Shown: piece after piece, positions 1-9,044 of the stretch
How the letters are laid out: each line of letters opens with the position of its first letter
Numbering within the stretch: position 1 is the first letter of the stretch
Origin: an uncultured Lachnospiraceae bacterium
Lineage (GTDB): Bacteria; Bacillota; Clostridia; Lachnospirales; Lachnospiraceae
Length of the DNA: 64,000 nucleotides
Reading direction: 5' to 3'
Assembly (NCBI GenBank): GCA_947650155.1
Contig: CANSUS010000001.1
Span: forward strand, 1-64,000
The notes under the pieces: generated by a model
Database searches by the model: none
What the model was told of the DNA's origin: nothing
The model's input: only the letters and a program-made list of their open reading frames with translations
Position numbers and translations under genes: made by a program

Positions 1-26
1 TACAGTATTGATTTTTCAAGGTTCAG

Positions 27-42
27 CACACCAATTGGTGTG
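27..42. repeat. 16-bp perfect palindrome
   Basis: The sequence CACACCAATTGGTGTG is a perfect inverted repeat with no spacer. It lies about 100 bases beyond the terminator of the GGGtGRT gene, near an AT-rich stretch. It could be an operator for a gene outside the window. No T-run follows on either strand, so a terminator is unlikely. Confidence 0.4.
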
Positions 43-142
43 GGAAGTTTGAGTCTATTATATAAATATATATTATCAATTATTTTATGACTGTTCAACT
101 GATTTGTCTTTCTATTTTTGCAAATTTATAGATATGTTCAAA

Positions 143-179
143 AAAAGAGTCCGTAAACATCACATTTACGGACTCTTTT
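143..179 (-). terminator. Rho-independent terminator of the GGGtGRT operon
   Basis: A 15-bp perfect stem (143-157 with 165-179) has a 7-base loop. On the minus strand it is followed by a run of T. It sits 18 bases past the stop codon of the GGGtGRT gene and should end the two-gene transcript. Confidence 0.9.
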
Positions 180-196
180 GTGTCATCTATAATATA

Positions 197-1207
197 TTAA
201 AACTTTCCTGCTTTTGCAGCTTCCTCAATGGAAACTGCGACTGCAACTGTAGCGCCTACCATTGGGTTATTACCCATACCAATCAGACCCATCATTTCTA
301 CATGTGCAGGTACAGAAGAAGAACCTGCAAACTGTGCATCAGAATGCATACGTCCCATTGTATCGGTCATACCATAAGAAGCAGGACCAGCTGCCATGTT
401 ATCAGGATGAAGGGTACGTCCTGTACCGCCGCCGCTTGCTACGGAGAAATATTTCTTACCCTGCTCCACACATTCCTTTTTGTATGTACCTGCTACCGGA
501 TGCTGGAATCTTGTCGGATTTGTTGAGTTACCTGTAATAGATACGTCAACGCCTTCTTTATGCATGATTGCAACACCTTCTGTAACATCGTTTGCACCAT
601 AACAGTTTACTTTAGAACGAAGACCGTTAGAATAAGGTGTTCTGCTGATTTCTTTTACTTCACCTGTATAATAATCCATTTCTGTTTCTACAAAAGTGAA
701 TCCATTGATACGGGAAATAACCTGAGCAGCGTCTTTACCGAGACCATTTAAGATAACTCTTAAAGGTTTCTGACGAACTTTATTTGCTTTCTCAGCAATA
801 CCGATAGCGCCTTCTGCTGCTGCAAAAGATTCATGCCCTGCAAGGAAACAGAAACAGTCTGTTTCTTCTTCCAGTAACATTTTACCAAGGTTACCATGTC
901 CAAGACCTACTTTACGCTGATCTGCAACAGAACCCGGAATACAGAAAGCCTGAAGACCTTCACCGATTGCTGCTGCTGCATCTGCTGCTCTTTTACATCC
1001 TTTTTTGATCGCGATCGCTGCACCTACTGTATAAGCCCAGCATGCATTTTCAAAACAGATAGGCTGGATTTTTTTAACCTGCTCATAAACATCAAGTCCA
1101 GCATCTTTTGTGATTTTCTCTGCTTCTTCAATGGAAGAAATTCCATAGCTGCCAAGTACAGAATTGATTTTGTCAATTCTTCTTTCATATGATTCAAATA
1201 ATGCCAT
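197..1207 (-). CDS. GGGtGRT family protein
   Basis: This 336-residue protein carries the family's name motif GGGTGRT at residues 259-265, followed by a conserved stretch ending in GMGNNPMVGATVAVAVS. It is cysteine-rich in its first third (C51, C56, C71, C89, C118, C120). The family is known only as a conserved protein of anaerobes with no established biochemistry. The start is set by AGGAGGACAGAACAA before ATG. It lies 17 bases downstream of a NifU-like scaffold gene on the same strand, so the two are very likely co-transcribed. A role in Fe-S metabolism is inferred only from this neighbour. No signal peptide or membrane segment is visible, so it should be cytoplasmic. Confidence 0.9.
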   Translation of the reverse strand: MALFESYERRIDKINSVLGSYGISSIEEAEKITKDAGLDVYEQVKKIQPICFENACWAYTVGAAIAIKKGCKRAADAAAAIGEGLQAFCIPGSVADQRKVGLGHGNLGKMLLEEETDCFCFLAGHESFAAAEGAIGIAEKANKVRQKPLRVILNGLGKDAAQVISRINGFTFVETEMDYYTGEVKEISRTPYSNGLRSKVNCYGANDVTEGVAIMHKEGVDVSITGNSTNPTRFQHPVAGTYKKECVEQGKKYFSVASGGGTGRTLHPDNMAAGPASYGMTDTMGRMHSDAQFAGSSSVPAHVEMMGLIGMGNNPMVGATVAVAVSIEEAAKAGKF

Positions 1208-1224
1208 TTGTTCTGTCCTCCTTA

Positions 1225-1917
1225 TTATTCTTCTCTCGGATCGATAATCTTAACTGCATCATCTACACGACCGTACTGGCCCTTTGCTTTTTCATATGCT
1301 GTGTTAGGATCATCACCTTTTTTGATGAAGTCTGTCATTTTTCCAAGGCTTACGAACTGATAACCGATAATCTGATCATTTTCATCAAGAGCAATACCTG
1401 TTACATATCCTTCTGCCATTTCAAGGTAACGAGGTCCCTTCTTGAGAGTACCATACATAGTACCTACCTGGCTTCTTAAACCTTTTCCTAAATCTTCAAG
1501 ACCTGCACCGATCGGAAGACCTTCTTCGGAGAATGCACTCTGTGTACGTCCATATACGATCTGCAAAAATAATTCTCTCATAGCCGTATTAATTGCATCG
1601 CATACTAAATCTGTATTTAAAGCTTCTAAAACTGTTCTTCCTGGTAAAATCTCCGCTGCCATAGCTGCAGAATGAGTCATACCGGAGCAGCCAATTGTTT
1701 CTACTAAAGCTTCCTGTATAATTCCTTCCTTAACGTTTAAAGTGAGCTTGCAGGCACCCTGCTGAGGTGCACACCAGCCAATACCATGTGTAAGACCAGA
1801 GATATCTTTAACTTCTTTTGCTTTTACCCATTTTGCTTCTTCCGGGATTGGAGCACAACCGTGATTAACGCCCTGTGCTACAGTACACATTTTTTCTACT
1901 TCATGTGAATAAATCAT
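1225..1917 (-). CDS. NifU/IscU-like iron-sulfur scaffold-type protein
   Basis: This 230-residue protein resembles the NifU N-terminal/IscU fold. QGACKLTLNV (C56), ETIGCSG (C77) and LVCDAI (C106) line up with the three cluster-ligand cysteines of IscU. The first motif lacks the usual Gly-Asp after Cys, so the aspartate needed for cluster release in IscU is absent. Extra cysteines occur at 11, 21 and 49. The C-terminal 120 residues go beyond a standard IscU and I do not recognise them. An AAAGGAG site precedes the ATG and a good promoter lies just upstream. It is the first gene of a two-gene operon with the GGGtGRT protein. No cysteine desulfurase is adjacent, so general cluster assembly is not implied. 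Confidence 0.8.
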   Translation of the reverse strand: MIYSHEVEKMCTVAQGVNHGCAPIPEEAKWVKAKEVKDISGLTHGIGWCAPQQGACKLTLNVKEGIIQEALVETIGCSGMTHSAAMAAEILPGRTVLEALNTDLVCDAINTAMRELFLQIVYGRTQSAFSEEGLPIGAGLEDLGKGLRSQVGTMYGTLKKGPRYLEMAEGYVTGIALDENDQIIGYQFVSLGKMTDFIKKGDDPNTAYEKAKGQYGRVDDAVKIIDPREE

Positions 1918-1940
1918 GTGAAAACTCCTTTCAAATATGT

Positions 1941-1969
1941 AGAATAATATTGCTATGCAAAATTATCAA
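1941..1969 (-). promoter_or_regulatory. Promoter of the scaffold/GGGtGRT operon
   Basis: On the minus strand TTGATA and TATTCT are separated by exactly 17 bases, about 20 bases upstream of the ribosome binding site. The -35 box is part of an inverted copy of the TTTGATAA(A)TTT motif that recurs upstream, which suggests regulation. Confidence 0.65.
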
Positions 1970-2018
1970 AGTCATGCAGTTAATAATTAACATTATGATA
2001 GGAATTGCAAATAAAAAC

Positions 2019-2095
2019 TTTGATAAATTTTGTCATATACACTTTTACTATTTTCGCATATTTATGAAAAAAAATCCAGTAGTTTTGATAAATTT
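2019..2095. repeat. Two direct TTTGATAAATTT motifs, operator-like
   Basis: TTTGATAAATTT occurs at 2019-2030 and 2084-2095, 65 bases apart. A close inverted copy (TTTGATAATTTT on the minus strand) overlaps the -35 box at about 1961-1972. Both direct copies are followed by TGTCA. The spacing is close to six helical turns, which would suit a DNA-binding regulator. No known regulator consensus is claimed. Confidence 0.4.
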
Positions 2096-2140
2096 CTGTC
2101 AAATATATATCAAAATGCACTGGAATATATTACTTTAAAA

Positions 2141-2192
2141 ATCTGGATTGATAAATCAACCAAAATAACAGATTATCTGGATTGATAAATCA
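2141..2192. repeat. 18-bp direct repeat at the 3' end of the diguanylate cyclase gene
   Basis: ATCTGGATTGATAAATCA occurs at 2141-2158 and again at 2175-2192. The second copy contains the stop codon of the cyclase gene. This looks like a small local duplication, so the 3' end of the gene may have been reshaped by it. Confidence 0.6.
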
Positions 2193-2204
2193 CCCCAGAT
2201 AATC
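2171..2204 (-). terminator. Possible weak terminator of the diguanylate cyclase gene
   Basis: A 10-bp inverted repeat (GATTATCTGG with CCAGATAATC) spans the stop codon. On the minus strand the downstream bases are T-rich but interrupted, so termination may be weak. Confidence 0.4.
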
Positions 2205-4394
2205 GGATATGTCTACACAACTCATCATACAGGTTGCGGATTCTTCATTACATTCCAACCAGCAGGCACTGTTTTTGGACCATGTACGGAGAGAGTAGTT
2301 AAATCTTTCTTCGCTTTCTCTTGCATGGGGGTTTGTTCTGTCAAGATTTTTCAAAATACAATTTTCACAGGGACTGTCACTGTTACCCATAATTTTATAG
2401 CAATACTCACCGATTTGCACAGATTGTGTTGCCAAAATGACTTTTCTGTTTACAAAATTAATCTGATAAGTATCCGCATCAATTACATAAACATAATTAT
2501 CCATATTATCCATCATCTGAATTTGTGCAACTGCATTTGGCACTCTGCCCATAAAACCATCTTGAAGTACATAGGCGTTAATAATTCTGAGCAGGCATCT
2601 GAGTTCATTTTTCTGATCATCGGAAAGAAGGATTTCATCTTCATTGTGATTCTCAAAAATTATGGCACCCTTATATTCCCCTTCATTATAATAGGGATAA
2701 TAAATCAGACTTCTGATTCCTTCTTCTACCATAAAGCTTCTCTCTTCATCATCCAGATCATCATATTGATGGATAATACAAAAATGTTTATGTGACTGGC
2801 TGAGACTCTCACAAAATTCTTCCCGCCATGCACGATTTTCATCGCTTCCGATTTCGTATCCTTCCGCAATGAACCGGAGAGATTTTTCACTATCCCTGTC
2901 ACATATAAATGCTCTCTGCATACCATACTCGGAAGCAATCAGTTCCAAAACGGAACGCAGTGAGGATTCTTTTATTTTATCATTAAACAGAACTTCGGAT
3001 ACAAGATCTTCCAGTTTTTTAGCAGGAGCTTCCATAAAATTGGCTGACAATGGATTGCTTTTTCGCCTGTTGGCATGATAGGCAAGAGTTGCGGCAGCAT
3101 CAAAGATACGATAGCCGTCTTTTCCATTTGCCTTTGTTGTATAGAGAGCTTTGTCAGCCTTTTCAAAAAGCTCTTCATAAGTCGTTCCATGATACGGAAA
3201 AATGGATATTCCAATACTGGCAGAGATAATAATCTCTCCATAAGCGGACGGTATGGATTTCTTTAATCCTTCACAAAGCTGTGTTGCCAGCATATCTGTC
3301 TGGGAAATCGATTCAATATCCCTTACAAAGATGACAAACTCATCGCCGCCGATACGACCCGGAATATCGCTTCCTTTAAAATTCGTCATAATTGTCATAG
3401 CGGTATCACTGAGCACTTTATCACCGTATGCATGGCCTAATATATCATTTGCTTCTTTAAAATTATCCAAATCGATCATGATAAATGCATGCAGTTTGTC
3501 AATATCTTCCGAAAGCCCCTCTATGCTCTCTTCCAGATATTTTTTAATCAGCTGTTCAGTCGCTCCTTTATTATACATACCGGTCAGGGCATCTTTTTCC
3601 GCCCTGATCTTAAGATCCATTTCTTTTATCTTACGTTCGTTAATATTAACAAGCCTGCCGACCACCCTGGTCACATAGCCTTCTACGCCTGCCATACTTG
3701 TAACGCTGCACTGATACCATTGAAATTCTCCTTCATAACGATTGCTTCTAAGCTCCATCGTATCATGTTTTGGAGATTTTAATGCGCTTCTGAATACGGC
3801 GAAAAAATATTCGGCGTCTTCTTCATGGATAAAACCGGCTTCAAATTTTCCAAAGTAATTATTTATGATAATTTCATTCCGGTTAAAGACATCTTCTGTA
3901 TGATGTATCGTCATTACATCCGTCTTGGCATTATAATCAAAGATCATTTCGCCTTCTGCTGCAGCAACAATATGTAGTTTTTCGGCCTGCTGCCGTAACT
4001 CTTCCTCTACATTCTTTCTTTCTGTAGCATCTACTAAAATTGCACCAACTGTATAGATGTCATTTTTTCTGGAATATAAGTTGGCTCTTACCTGCAGCCA
4101 GCGCATACCGCCGTTTAATGTAACTGTACGGAGTTCAAAGTCTACAGCTCCATCATCTTTGAGTACATCAATGATTGCCTGTTCTAATATTGGAAGATCC
4201 TCAGGGATAATACTGGTTCTGACATTTTTAAATGCTTTCTGTGTCTCAGTCAAAGAATAACCAAGCATTCTGCTCAATCCCTCGTTCAGATAAACAGGTG
4301 TAATTTTTCCGTTTTTCAATTCAAAGATGCAGATCCCGGTAATCATATTTTCTACCATGGATACGATTGATTCAAAATTTAATTCTATCGCCAT
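2190..4394 (-). CDS. Multi-domain PAS-GGDEF diguanylate cyclase
   Basis: This 734-residue cytoplasmic protein should make cyclic di-GMP from GTP. Domains in order: PAS (about 8-125), a second PAS-like domain (about 140-255), GGDEF (about 265-430, intact RIGGDEF at 347-353), a GAF-like region (about 470-610), and a C-terminal PAS-like domain (about 625-734). The bases of the inhibitory I-site are not conserved (KGSD where RxxD is expected). The last domain holds C665, C676 and C679 in a CYKIMG...PCENC arrangement, then more cysteines near the end, suggesting a metal or redox site. No membrane segment is visible. AGAGGAATTCTT precedes the ATG. Another c-di-GMP gene (EAL) lies 3 kb away. Confidence 0.88.
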   Translation of the reverse strand: MAIELNFESIVSMVENMITGICIFELKNGKITPVYLNEGLSRMLGYSLTETQKAFKNVRTSIIPEDLPILEQAIIDVLKDDGAVDFELRTVTLNGGMRWLQVRANLYSRKNDIYTVGAILVDATERKNVEEELRQQAEKLHIVAAAEGEMIFDYNAKTDVMTIHHTEDVFNRNEIIINNYFGKFEAGFIHEEDAEYFFAVFRSALKSPKHDTMELRSNRYEGEFQWYQCSVTSMAGVEGYVTRVVGRLVNINERKIKEMDLKIRAEKDALTGMYNKGATEQLIKKYLEESIEGLSEDIDKLHAFIMIDLDNFKEANDILGHAYGDKVLSDTAMTIMTNFKGSDIPGRIGGDEFVIFVRDIESISQTDMLATQLCEGLKKSIPSAYGEIIISASIGISIFPYHGTTYEELFEKADKALYTTKANGKDGYRIFDAAATLAYHANRRKSNPLSANFMEAPAKKLEDLVSEVLFNDKIKESSLRSVLELIASEYGMQRAFICDRDSEKSLRFIAEGYEIGSDENRAWREEFCESLSQSHKHFCIIHQYDDLDDEERSFMVEEGIRSLIYYPYYNEGEYKGAIIFENHNEDEILLSDDQKNELRCLLRIINAYVLQDGFMGRVPNAVAQIQMMDNMDNYVYVIDADTYQINFVNRKVILATQSVQIGEYCYKIMGNSDSPCENCILKNLDRTNPHARESEERFNYSLRTWSKNSACWLECNEESATCMMSCVDISDYLG

Positions 4395-4456
4395 AAGAAT
4401 TCCTCTCCGTTTATAACCAGACTATATTTTATCCGTTGTGAAACATGCTTCTTATA

Positions 4457-5122
4457 CTATATTTTCTTCACAATGTTATCACTGCTTTTATAAATACTGC
4501 TCTTAGGAATAAATCCGCGAACAGATGAAGTCGGATAAATATTTGTTTCTTTTCCGATTATCGTTCCTGGGTTAAGTACACTGTTGCAACCGACCTCTAC
4601 ACAATCACCAAGCATAGCGCCGAATTTTTTCAGACCGGTCTCGATTTTTTCTCCGCCGTATCGCAAAACCACAAGTGTCTTATCACTCTTTACATTGGAT
4701 GTGATAGAGCCGGCGCCCATATGTGCCTTAAATCCCAATATGCTGTCTCCCACATAATTATAATGGGGAACCTGTACTTTATTAAAGAGAATTACGTTCT
4801 TCAATTCTGTAGAATTTCCGACTACAGCGCCTTTGCCTACGACAGCATTGCCCCGAATAAAAGCACAGTGCCTGATTTCGGCTTCTTCATCAATGATGCA
4901 CGGACCGCCTATAAAGGCTGATGGACTCACTATTGCATTATGAGCGATCCAAATATTTTCTCCGCGTTTTTCATATTTATCAGCGGGAAGAGTTTCTCCC
5001 AGCTTTTTGATAAAATCGCCAATTTTCGGTAAAAGTTCCCACGGATATAATGCTGTAGAAAACAGTTCTGCCGCAATGGTTTCTTCTAAGTTATATAAAC
5101 TGCATATTTTTAATTCTTCCAC
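4457..5122 (-). CDS. Left-handed beta-helix (hexapeptide-repeat) nucleotidyltransferase-like protein
   Basis: From about residue 65 on the protein shows hexapeptide repeats (AIVSPSAFIGGPCIIDEEAE, then similar turns) typical of the C-terminal acyltransferase half of GlmU and of UDP-GlcNAc pyrophosphorylase-related proteins. No GlmU N-terminal uridylyltransferase domain is present. The frame is open to 5161, but the preferred start is GTG at 5122, preceded at a distance by GGGAGAGGGG and giving about 221 residues. An acetyl- or nucleotidyl-sugar role is family-level only. It is a single gene between the diguanylate cyclase and topoisomerase genes. Confidence 0.72.
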   Translation of the reverse strand: MEELKICSLYNLEETIAAELFSTALYPWELLPKIGDFIKKLGETLPADKYEKRGENIWIAHNAIVSPSAFIGGPCIIDEEAEIRHCAFIRGNAVVGKGAVVGNSTELKNVILFNKVQVPHYNYVGDSILGFKAHMGAGSITSNVKSDKTLVVLRYGGEKIETGLKKFGAMLGDCVEVGCNSVLNPGTIIGKETNIYPTSSVRGFIPKSSIYKSSDNIVKKI

Positions 5123-5212
5123 TTTTATAGCAATGCCCCTCTCCCATAATCGTGAATACACTTATATCACGTATAAGTATACCATATTTTTTTTACAACT
5201 CGCAATATGAAT

Positions 5213-7255
5213 CTACTTATTGTTTTTATAATTTGATGCTGCCAGATCATATTGCTTGTAAAGTGCAGTCTGATTCTGCAATTGTTTTACAATATTTGTT
5301 CTTCTGCTCACAAAAGAATCCAGTTTTTTCATATATTCTTCAGAGGTAATCTCTCCGTTTGCAACAAGCGTAAGTCCCTTTTCCCAACTGGCGGTAAGCG
5401 CAGGATCTAACAGTGGTTTTATCGAATGATTTACCACATCATAGACCATTTCTCCCATCAGGGTCGGTGTCAGAATCTGTGTTTTTTTGTTTAAACTCAG
5501 ATATTCAATATTTACAAGTTTTTTCAGAATTTCGGCTCTGGTTGCAGAAGTTCCAATACCATTGCCTTTTATCTGGGCACGCAGTTCTTCGTCTTCAATA
5601 AACTGACCGGCATTTTCCATTGTTAATATGATAGAGCCGGAATTGTAGCGTTTGGGCGGTGAAGTTTCTCCTTCCTTTATAGATAATTCTTTCAGAGAAA
5701 CTTCCGTTCCTTTTTTTAAAGAATGCAAAATTTCCATAAATGCAGTGTCACATTTCATCTCTTCCTGACCGGCATCGGTTTTGCCATTTTCATCCTTCTC
5801 TGCATCGGTACTCCCCTGATTTTCTGTTTTTTTACGAAAAGAATATTTTATGACATTTAAATAACCCTCTTCTGCGAGTACTTTAAAATTGGAAAAAAAT
5901 TTTTCACCCTTTAAATCTACCGTAAGCGATACTTTCTGGTAAATGGCGGGAGGATAAAAAATACTCAGGAACCTTCTTGCGATTACCTCATAAACATCTG
6001 CAGCCGTATGATTCAGACTGTTTAAATTATTGAGTCCCTGTCCGGTAGGTATAATTGCATAATGATCAGTTATCTGTTTATCATTAACATATCTTGTTTT
6101 TGCAATTTTTTTAAAAGTATCTTCTTTCAGTATTTTTGCAGCAATATCTGCTGTATGTACATATCCTGTCAGACCTTTTATATTTTTGTGAATTTCTTTG
6201 GATACGGCGGTAGACAAAACTCTTGCGTCGGTTCTTGGGTAAGTAACCATCTTTTTTTCATACAATTCCTGAACAATGCGAAGTGTTTCATCGGGGCTTA
6301 TTTTAAATAATTTGGAACAGTCATTTTGAAGCTCGGCAAGATTATATAAAAGCGGAGGATTTTTTGTTTCTTTCTTTTTTTCAATTGCGCTGATAACCGG
6401 AGTTTCTTCCGGCGCATCCTTTAAGAAAGAAATAAGCGCTTCTGCATCTTTTTTCTCTTGAAAGCCATTTTCCTTATATAAAAGTGGGGATTGAAAATAT
6501 TTTGAACCTTCCACACTGCGCCATTCCCCTTCAAACTCTCTGTCTGTAAGTGAAAATGTGGCAGGAACACGGTAAAAAGGTGTTTTCACAAAGTTTCGGA
6601 TTTCCCGTTCTCTGTTCACAATCATGCCAAGTACACAGGTCATTACTCTGCCTACTGAAATTACGCTCCGGTCTTTTTTTAAATATGCTTTCATGGAATT
6701 TCCGTATTTCAAAGTAAGTACACGCGAAAAATTGATTCCCATCAGATAATCTTCTTTGGCACGTAAGTATGCTGCTGCACACAAATTATCATACTCTGAT
6801 AAATCCTTTGCTTCTTTTATGCCCCGAAGAATTTCTTCCTCTGTCTGAGAATCAATCCATACTCTTTTTCTTGTTTTTCCTGTAACATTAGCCTGTCTTT
6901 CTACCAGACGGTAGATATACTCTCCTTCCCGCCCGGAGTCTGTGCAGACATAAATAGTATCAACATCTTCTCTTGTCAGCAGTCCGCTTACAATACGATA
7001 TTGTTTTTTCACATTTTCTATTACTTCATATTTAAATTCCTGCGGTATAAAAGGAAGAGTATCAAAAGTCCATTTGCGAAGACTTTCATCATAACTTTCC
7101 GGATAACTCATTGTAACCAGATGCCCTACGCACCAGGTTACAATTGCTTCTGAAGACTCCATAAAGCCGTCCCGATTGCTCATATTGTATTTTAATGCTT
7201 TTGCGAATTCTCTTGCAACGCTTGGCTTTTCTGCAATAAATAAATTTTTTCCCAT
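5213..7255 (-). CDS. topB: DNA topoisomerase III
   Basis: This is a type IA topoisomerase of about 680 residues. The Toprim domain starts with GKNLFIAEKPSVAREFAKAL. The catalytic tyrosine is in MVTYPRTDARVLS, and GIGTSATRAEI follows. It relaxes negative supercoils and decatenates DNA through a covalent phosphotyrosine. The frame is open to 7381, but the ATG at 7255 has GGGGA 6 bases upstream and begins exactly at the family's conserved N-terminus. The longer version would overlap the EAL gene. There is no C-terminal zinc-finger domain, as usual for TopB. The C-terminus ends in a short Gln/Asn-rich tail. Confidence 0.93.
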   Translation of the reverse strand: MGKNLFIAEKPSVAREFAKALKYNMSNRDGFMESSEAIVTWCVGHLVTMSYPESYDESLRKWTFDTLPFIPQEFKYEVIENVKKQYRIVSGLLTREDVDTIYVCTDSGREGEYIYRLVERQANVTGKTRKRVWIDSQTEEEILRGIKEAKDLSEYDNLCAAAYLRAKEDYLMGINFSRVLTLKYGNSMKAYLKKDRSVISVGRVMTCVLGMIVNREREIRNFVKTPFYRVPATFSLTDREFEGEWRSVEGSKYFQSPLLYKENGFQEKKDAEALISFLKDAPEETPVISAIEKKKETKNPPLLYNLAELQNDCSKLFKISPDETLRIVQELYEKKMVTYPRTDARVLSTAVSKEIHKNIKGLTGYVHTADIAAKILKEDTFKKIAKTRYVNDKQITDHYAIIPTGQGLNNLNSLNHTAADVYEVIARRFLSIFYPPAIYQKVSLTVDLKGEKFFSNFKVLAEEGYLNVIKYSFRKKTENQGSTDAEKDENGKTDAGQEEMKCDTAFMEILHSLKKGTEVSLKELSIKEGETSPPKRYNSGSIILTMENAGQFIEDEELRAQIKGNGIGTSATRAEILKKLVNIEYLSLNKKTQILTPTLMGEMVYDVVNHSIKPLLDPALTASWEKGLTLVANGEITSEEYMKKLDSFVSRRTNIVKQLQNQTALYKQYDLAASNYKNNK

Positions 7256-7301
7256 AACAATCCCCATGCTGTAAGCTTTAGAAGTTTTTCTCACGCCGCT
7301 T

Positions 7302-9023
7302 CTATAGCTGTTCGCGTAATAACTGTGCGATTTTTTCAGAAGGCATAGGTTTTCCAAAGAAATAACCCTGTATGATATCACAGCCGATTGATTTTAAGTA
7401 TTCGTACTGCCCCTGTTCCTCTACCCCTTCCGCAATGGTTTCATAGCCTAATTTTTTAACCATTTGAATAATCGCACCTGTTATAATTTTTGTAGAAGAA
7501 TCTGTTATAATGGTATCTACAAAAGATTTATCCACTTTTAAGGTATCGATCGGCATTTCTTTCAGATAGGAAAGAGAGGAATAACCTGTTCCAAAATCAT
7601 CCAGTGAAATTTTTATTCCGTGGTCTCTTAATATATTCAGTTTCCTGACCACTTCTTCAAAGTCTTCGATCAGAATGCTTTCTGTCACTTCTAATTCCAG
7701 TTCTTCAGCAGGAATGTCATATTTTTGCATGGTTTTTATCAAATCATTTACAAATTCCGGCTGTTTATACTGAATTGCAGATATATTGATGGAAAGAATG
7801 ATATGACAATCAAACTGTTTTTTCCATTCTGCAAAATTACGAATGCTTTCTTCTATTACCCATTGCCCGATAGGCACGATCATTCCATTTCGTTCTGCAA
7901 TTGGTATGAAAACACCGGGACTGATAAATTTTTCTTCTTCGTCATACCAGCGGATCAAAGCTTCTGCGCCGCGCAGTTTTCCTGTTTCCACAGAAAACTG
8001 CGGCTGGAAATACATGATAAACTCCTTTTCAAAGACGGCGTTCTTTAACTTATTTTCAATTTCCACATTTTTCATGAATTCATTGACAATAGGAGTATCA
8101 AAATATTTTATCACATTTTTTCCGGATGCTTTTGCTTTAAACATGACAATTTCTGCGCAGTTAATCAATCCAAGCGCATTATTTGACGCTTCGGGATATT
8201 CTGCAACGCCGATACAGGCTGTAACCAACAGCTTTTGTCCGTCCGGAGAAATAATGCCCTGTAAAACTTTTTCTTTGATGGCCTGACAAATATGCTCCAC
8301 GCTTCTTGCTCCGCAGGGATCATAAATGGCAATACAAAACAAATCGCTTGTGAAGTGGGAAACAATAACCTTTTCTTCTTCAAATTCTTTTAAAAAGAAA
8401 GCAAAACTCTGTAACAGTCCTTCGCCGACTACAATTCCCATCCCGTCGTTGATTCTTTTAAAATCGTCAATATCAATAAACAAAACGCTGACCGTTACAT
8501 TTTCCTCTTCCGCCTTACGAAGAAATTCACCGAGTATCATGACAAAATAATTTCGGTTATATAAACCGGTGGACATATCGAAATAAGCCATTTTCATAAG
8601 CTCTTCGGTCTGTTTTTTATATTTGGATACATCACTGATGCTGATAATTTTATCAAGCGGTTCCTTGTTATCGTCGTAAATTATTTTTGTACAGAATTGA
8701 TACCATGCATTCTTTTCAGGTATATGGCATTCGATTGTTTCTTGCTTGATACCTCTTTTTTCCAAGAATAAATTATTTCTTAGTACATGGGTATCTTTTT
8801 CTTCCACAATATCATAAAACAGAGAAATATCTTTGATCTGTCTGATTTCAAAATCAAAGAAACTATTCCAGTTACCCATACATTTAAATTCATTGGTTTC
8901 AAAAGAAAAATATAAATAAGCATTAACGGACGATTCACAGACAAGACGATACTGTTTTTCCTGATCGCCCAGTCTTTGATTTATTGCCGTCAACAGATCT
9001 AATTGATAGCGCATTTCGTCCAT
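7302..9023 (-). CDS. Degenerate-GGDEF/EAL cyclic di-GMP phosphodiesterase
   Basis: This protein has 573 residues. A PAS-like N-terminus (about 25-135) leads to a GGDEF domain whose STGLYNR start is intact. Its signature is replaced by SHFTSDLF (222-229), so cyclase activity should be lost. The EAL domain (about 315-573) keeps EALIRW (354-359), EVTES (445-449), DDFGTGYSS (475-483), KVDKSF (496-501) and EGVEE (532-536), so it should hydrolyse c-di-GMP to pGpG. The degenerate GGDEF may bind GTP as a regulatory site, as in other GGDEF-EAL proteins. It appears cytoplasmic. GGGAGATTGTT precedes the ATG. It lies just downstream of asd on the same strand. Confidence 0.9.
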   Translation of the reverse strand: MDEMRYQLDLLTAINQRLGDQEKQYRLVCESSVNAYLYFSFETNEFKCMGNWNSFFDFEIRQIKDISLFYDIVEEKDTHVLRNNLFLEKRGIKQETIECHIPEKNAWYQFCTKIIYDDNKEPLDKIISISDVSKYKKQTEELMKMAYFDMSTGLYNRNYFVMILGEFLRKAEEENVTVSVLFIDIDDFKRINDGMGIVVGEGLLQSFAFFLKEFEEEKVIVSHFTSDLFCIAIYDPCGARSVEHICQAIKEKVLQGIISPDGQKLLVTACIGVAEYPEASNNALGLINCAEIVMFKAKASGKNVIKYFDTPIVNEFMKNVEIENKLKNAVFEKEFIMYFQPQFSVETGKLRGAEALIRWYDEEEKFISPGVFIPIAERNGMIVPIGQWVIEESIRNFAEWKKQFDCHIILSINISAIQYKQPEFVNDLIKTMQKYDIPAEELELEVTESILIEDFEEVVRKLNILRDHGIKISLDDFGTGYSSLSYLKEMPIDTLKVDKSFVDTIITDSSTKIITGAIIQMVKKLGYETIAEGVEEQGQYEYLKSIGCDIIQGYFFGKPMPSEKIAQLLREQL

Positions 9024-9044
9024 AACAATCTCCCATCCTTAACA

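Noticed and set aside
5213-7381. Longer start for topoisomerase III (extra 42 residues)
   Set aside because: The extension overlaps the EAL gene and does not resemble the family; the ATG at 7255 has a ribosome binding site and the conserved N-terminus.
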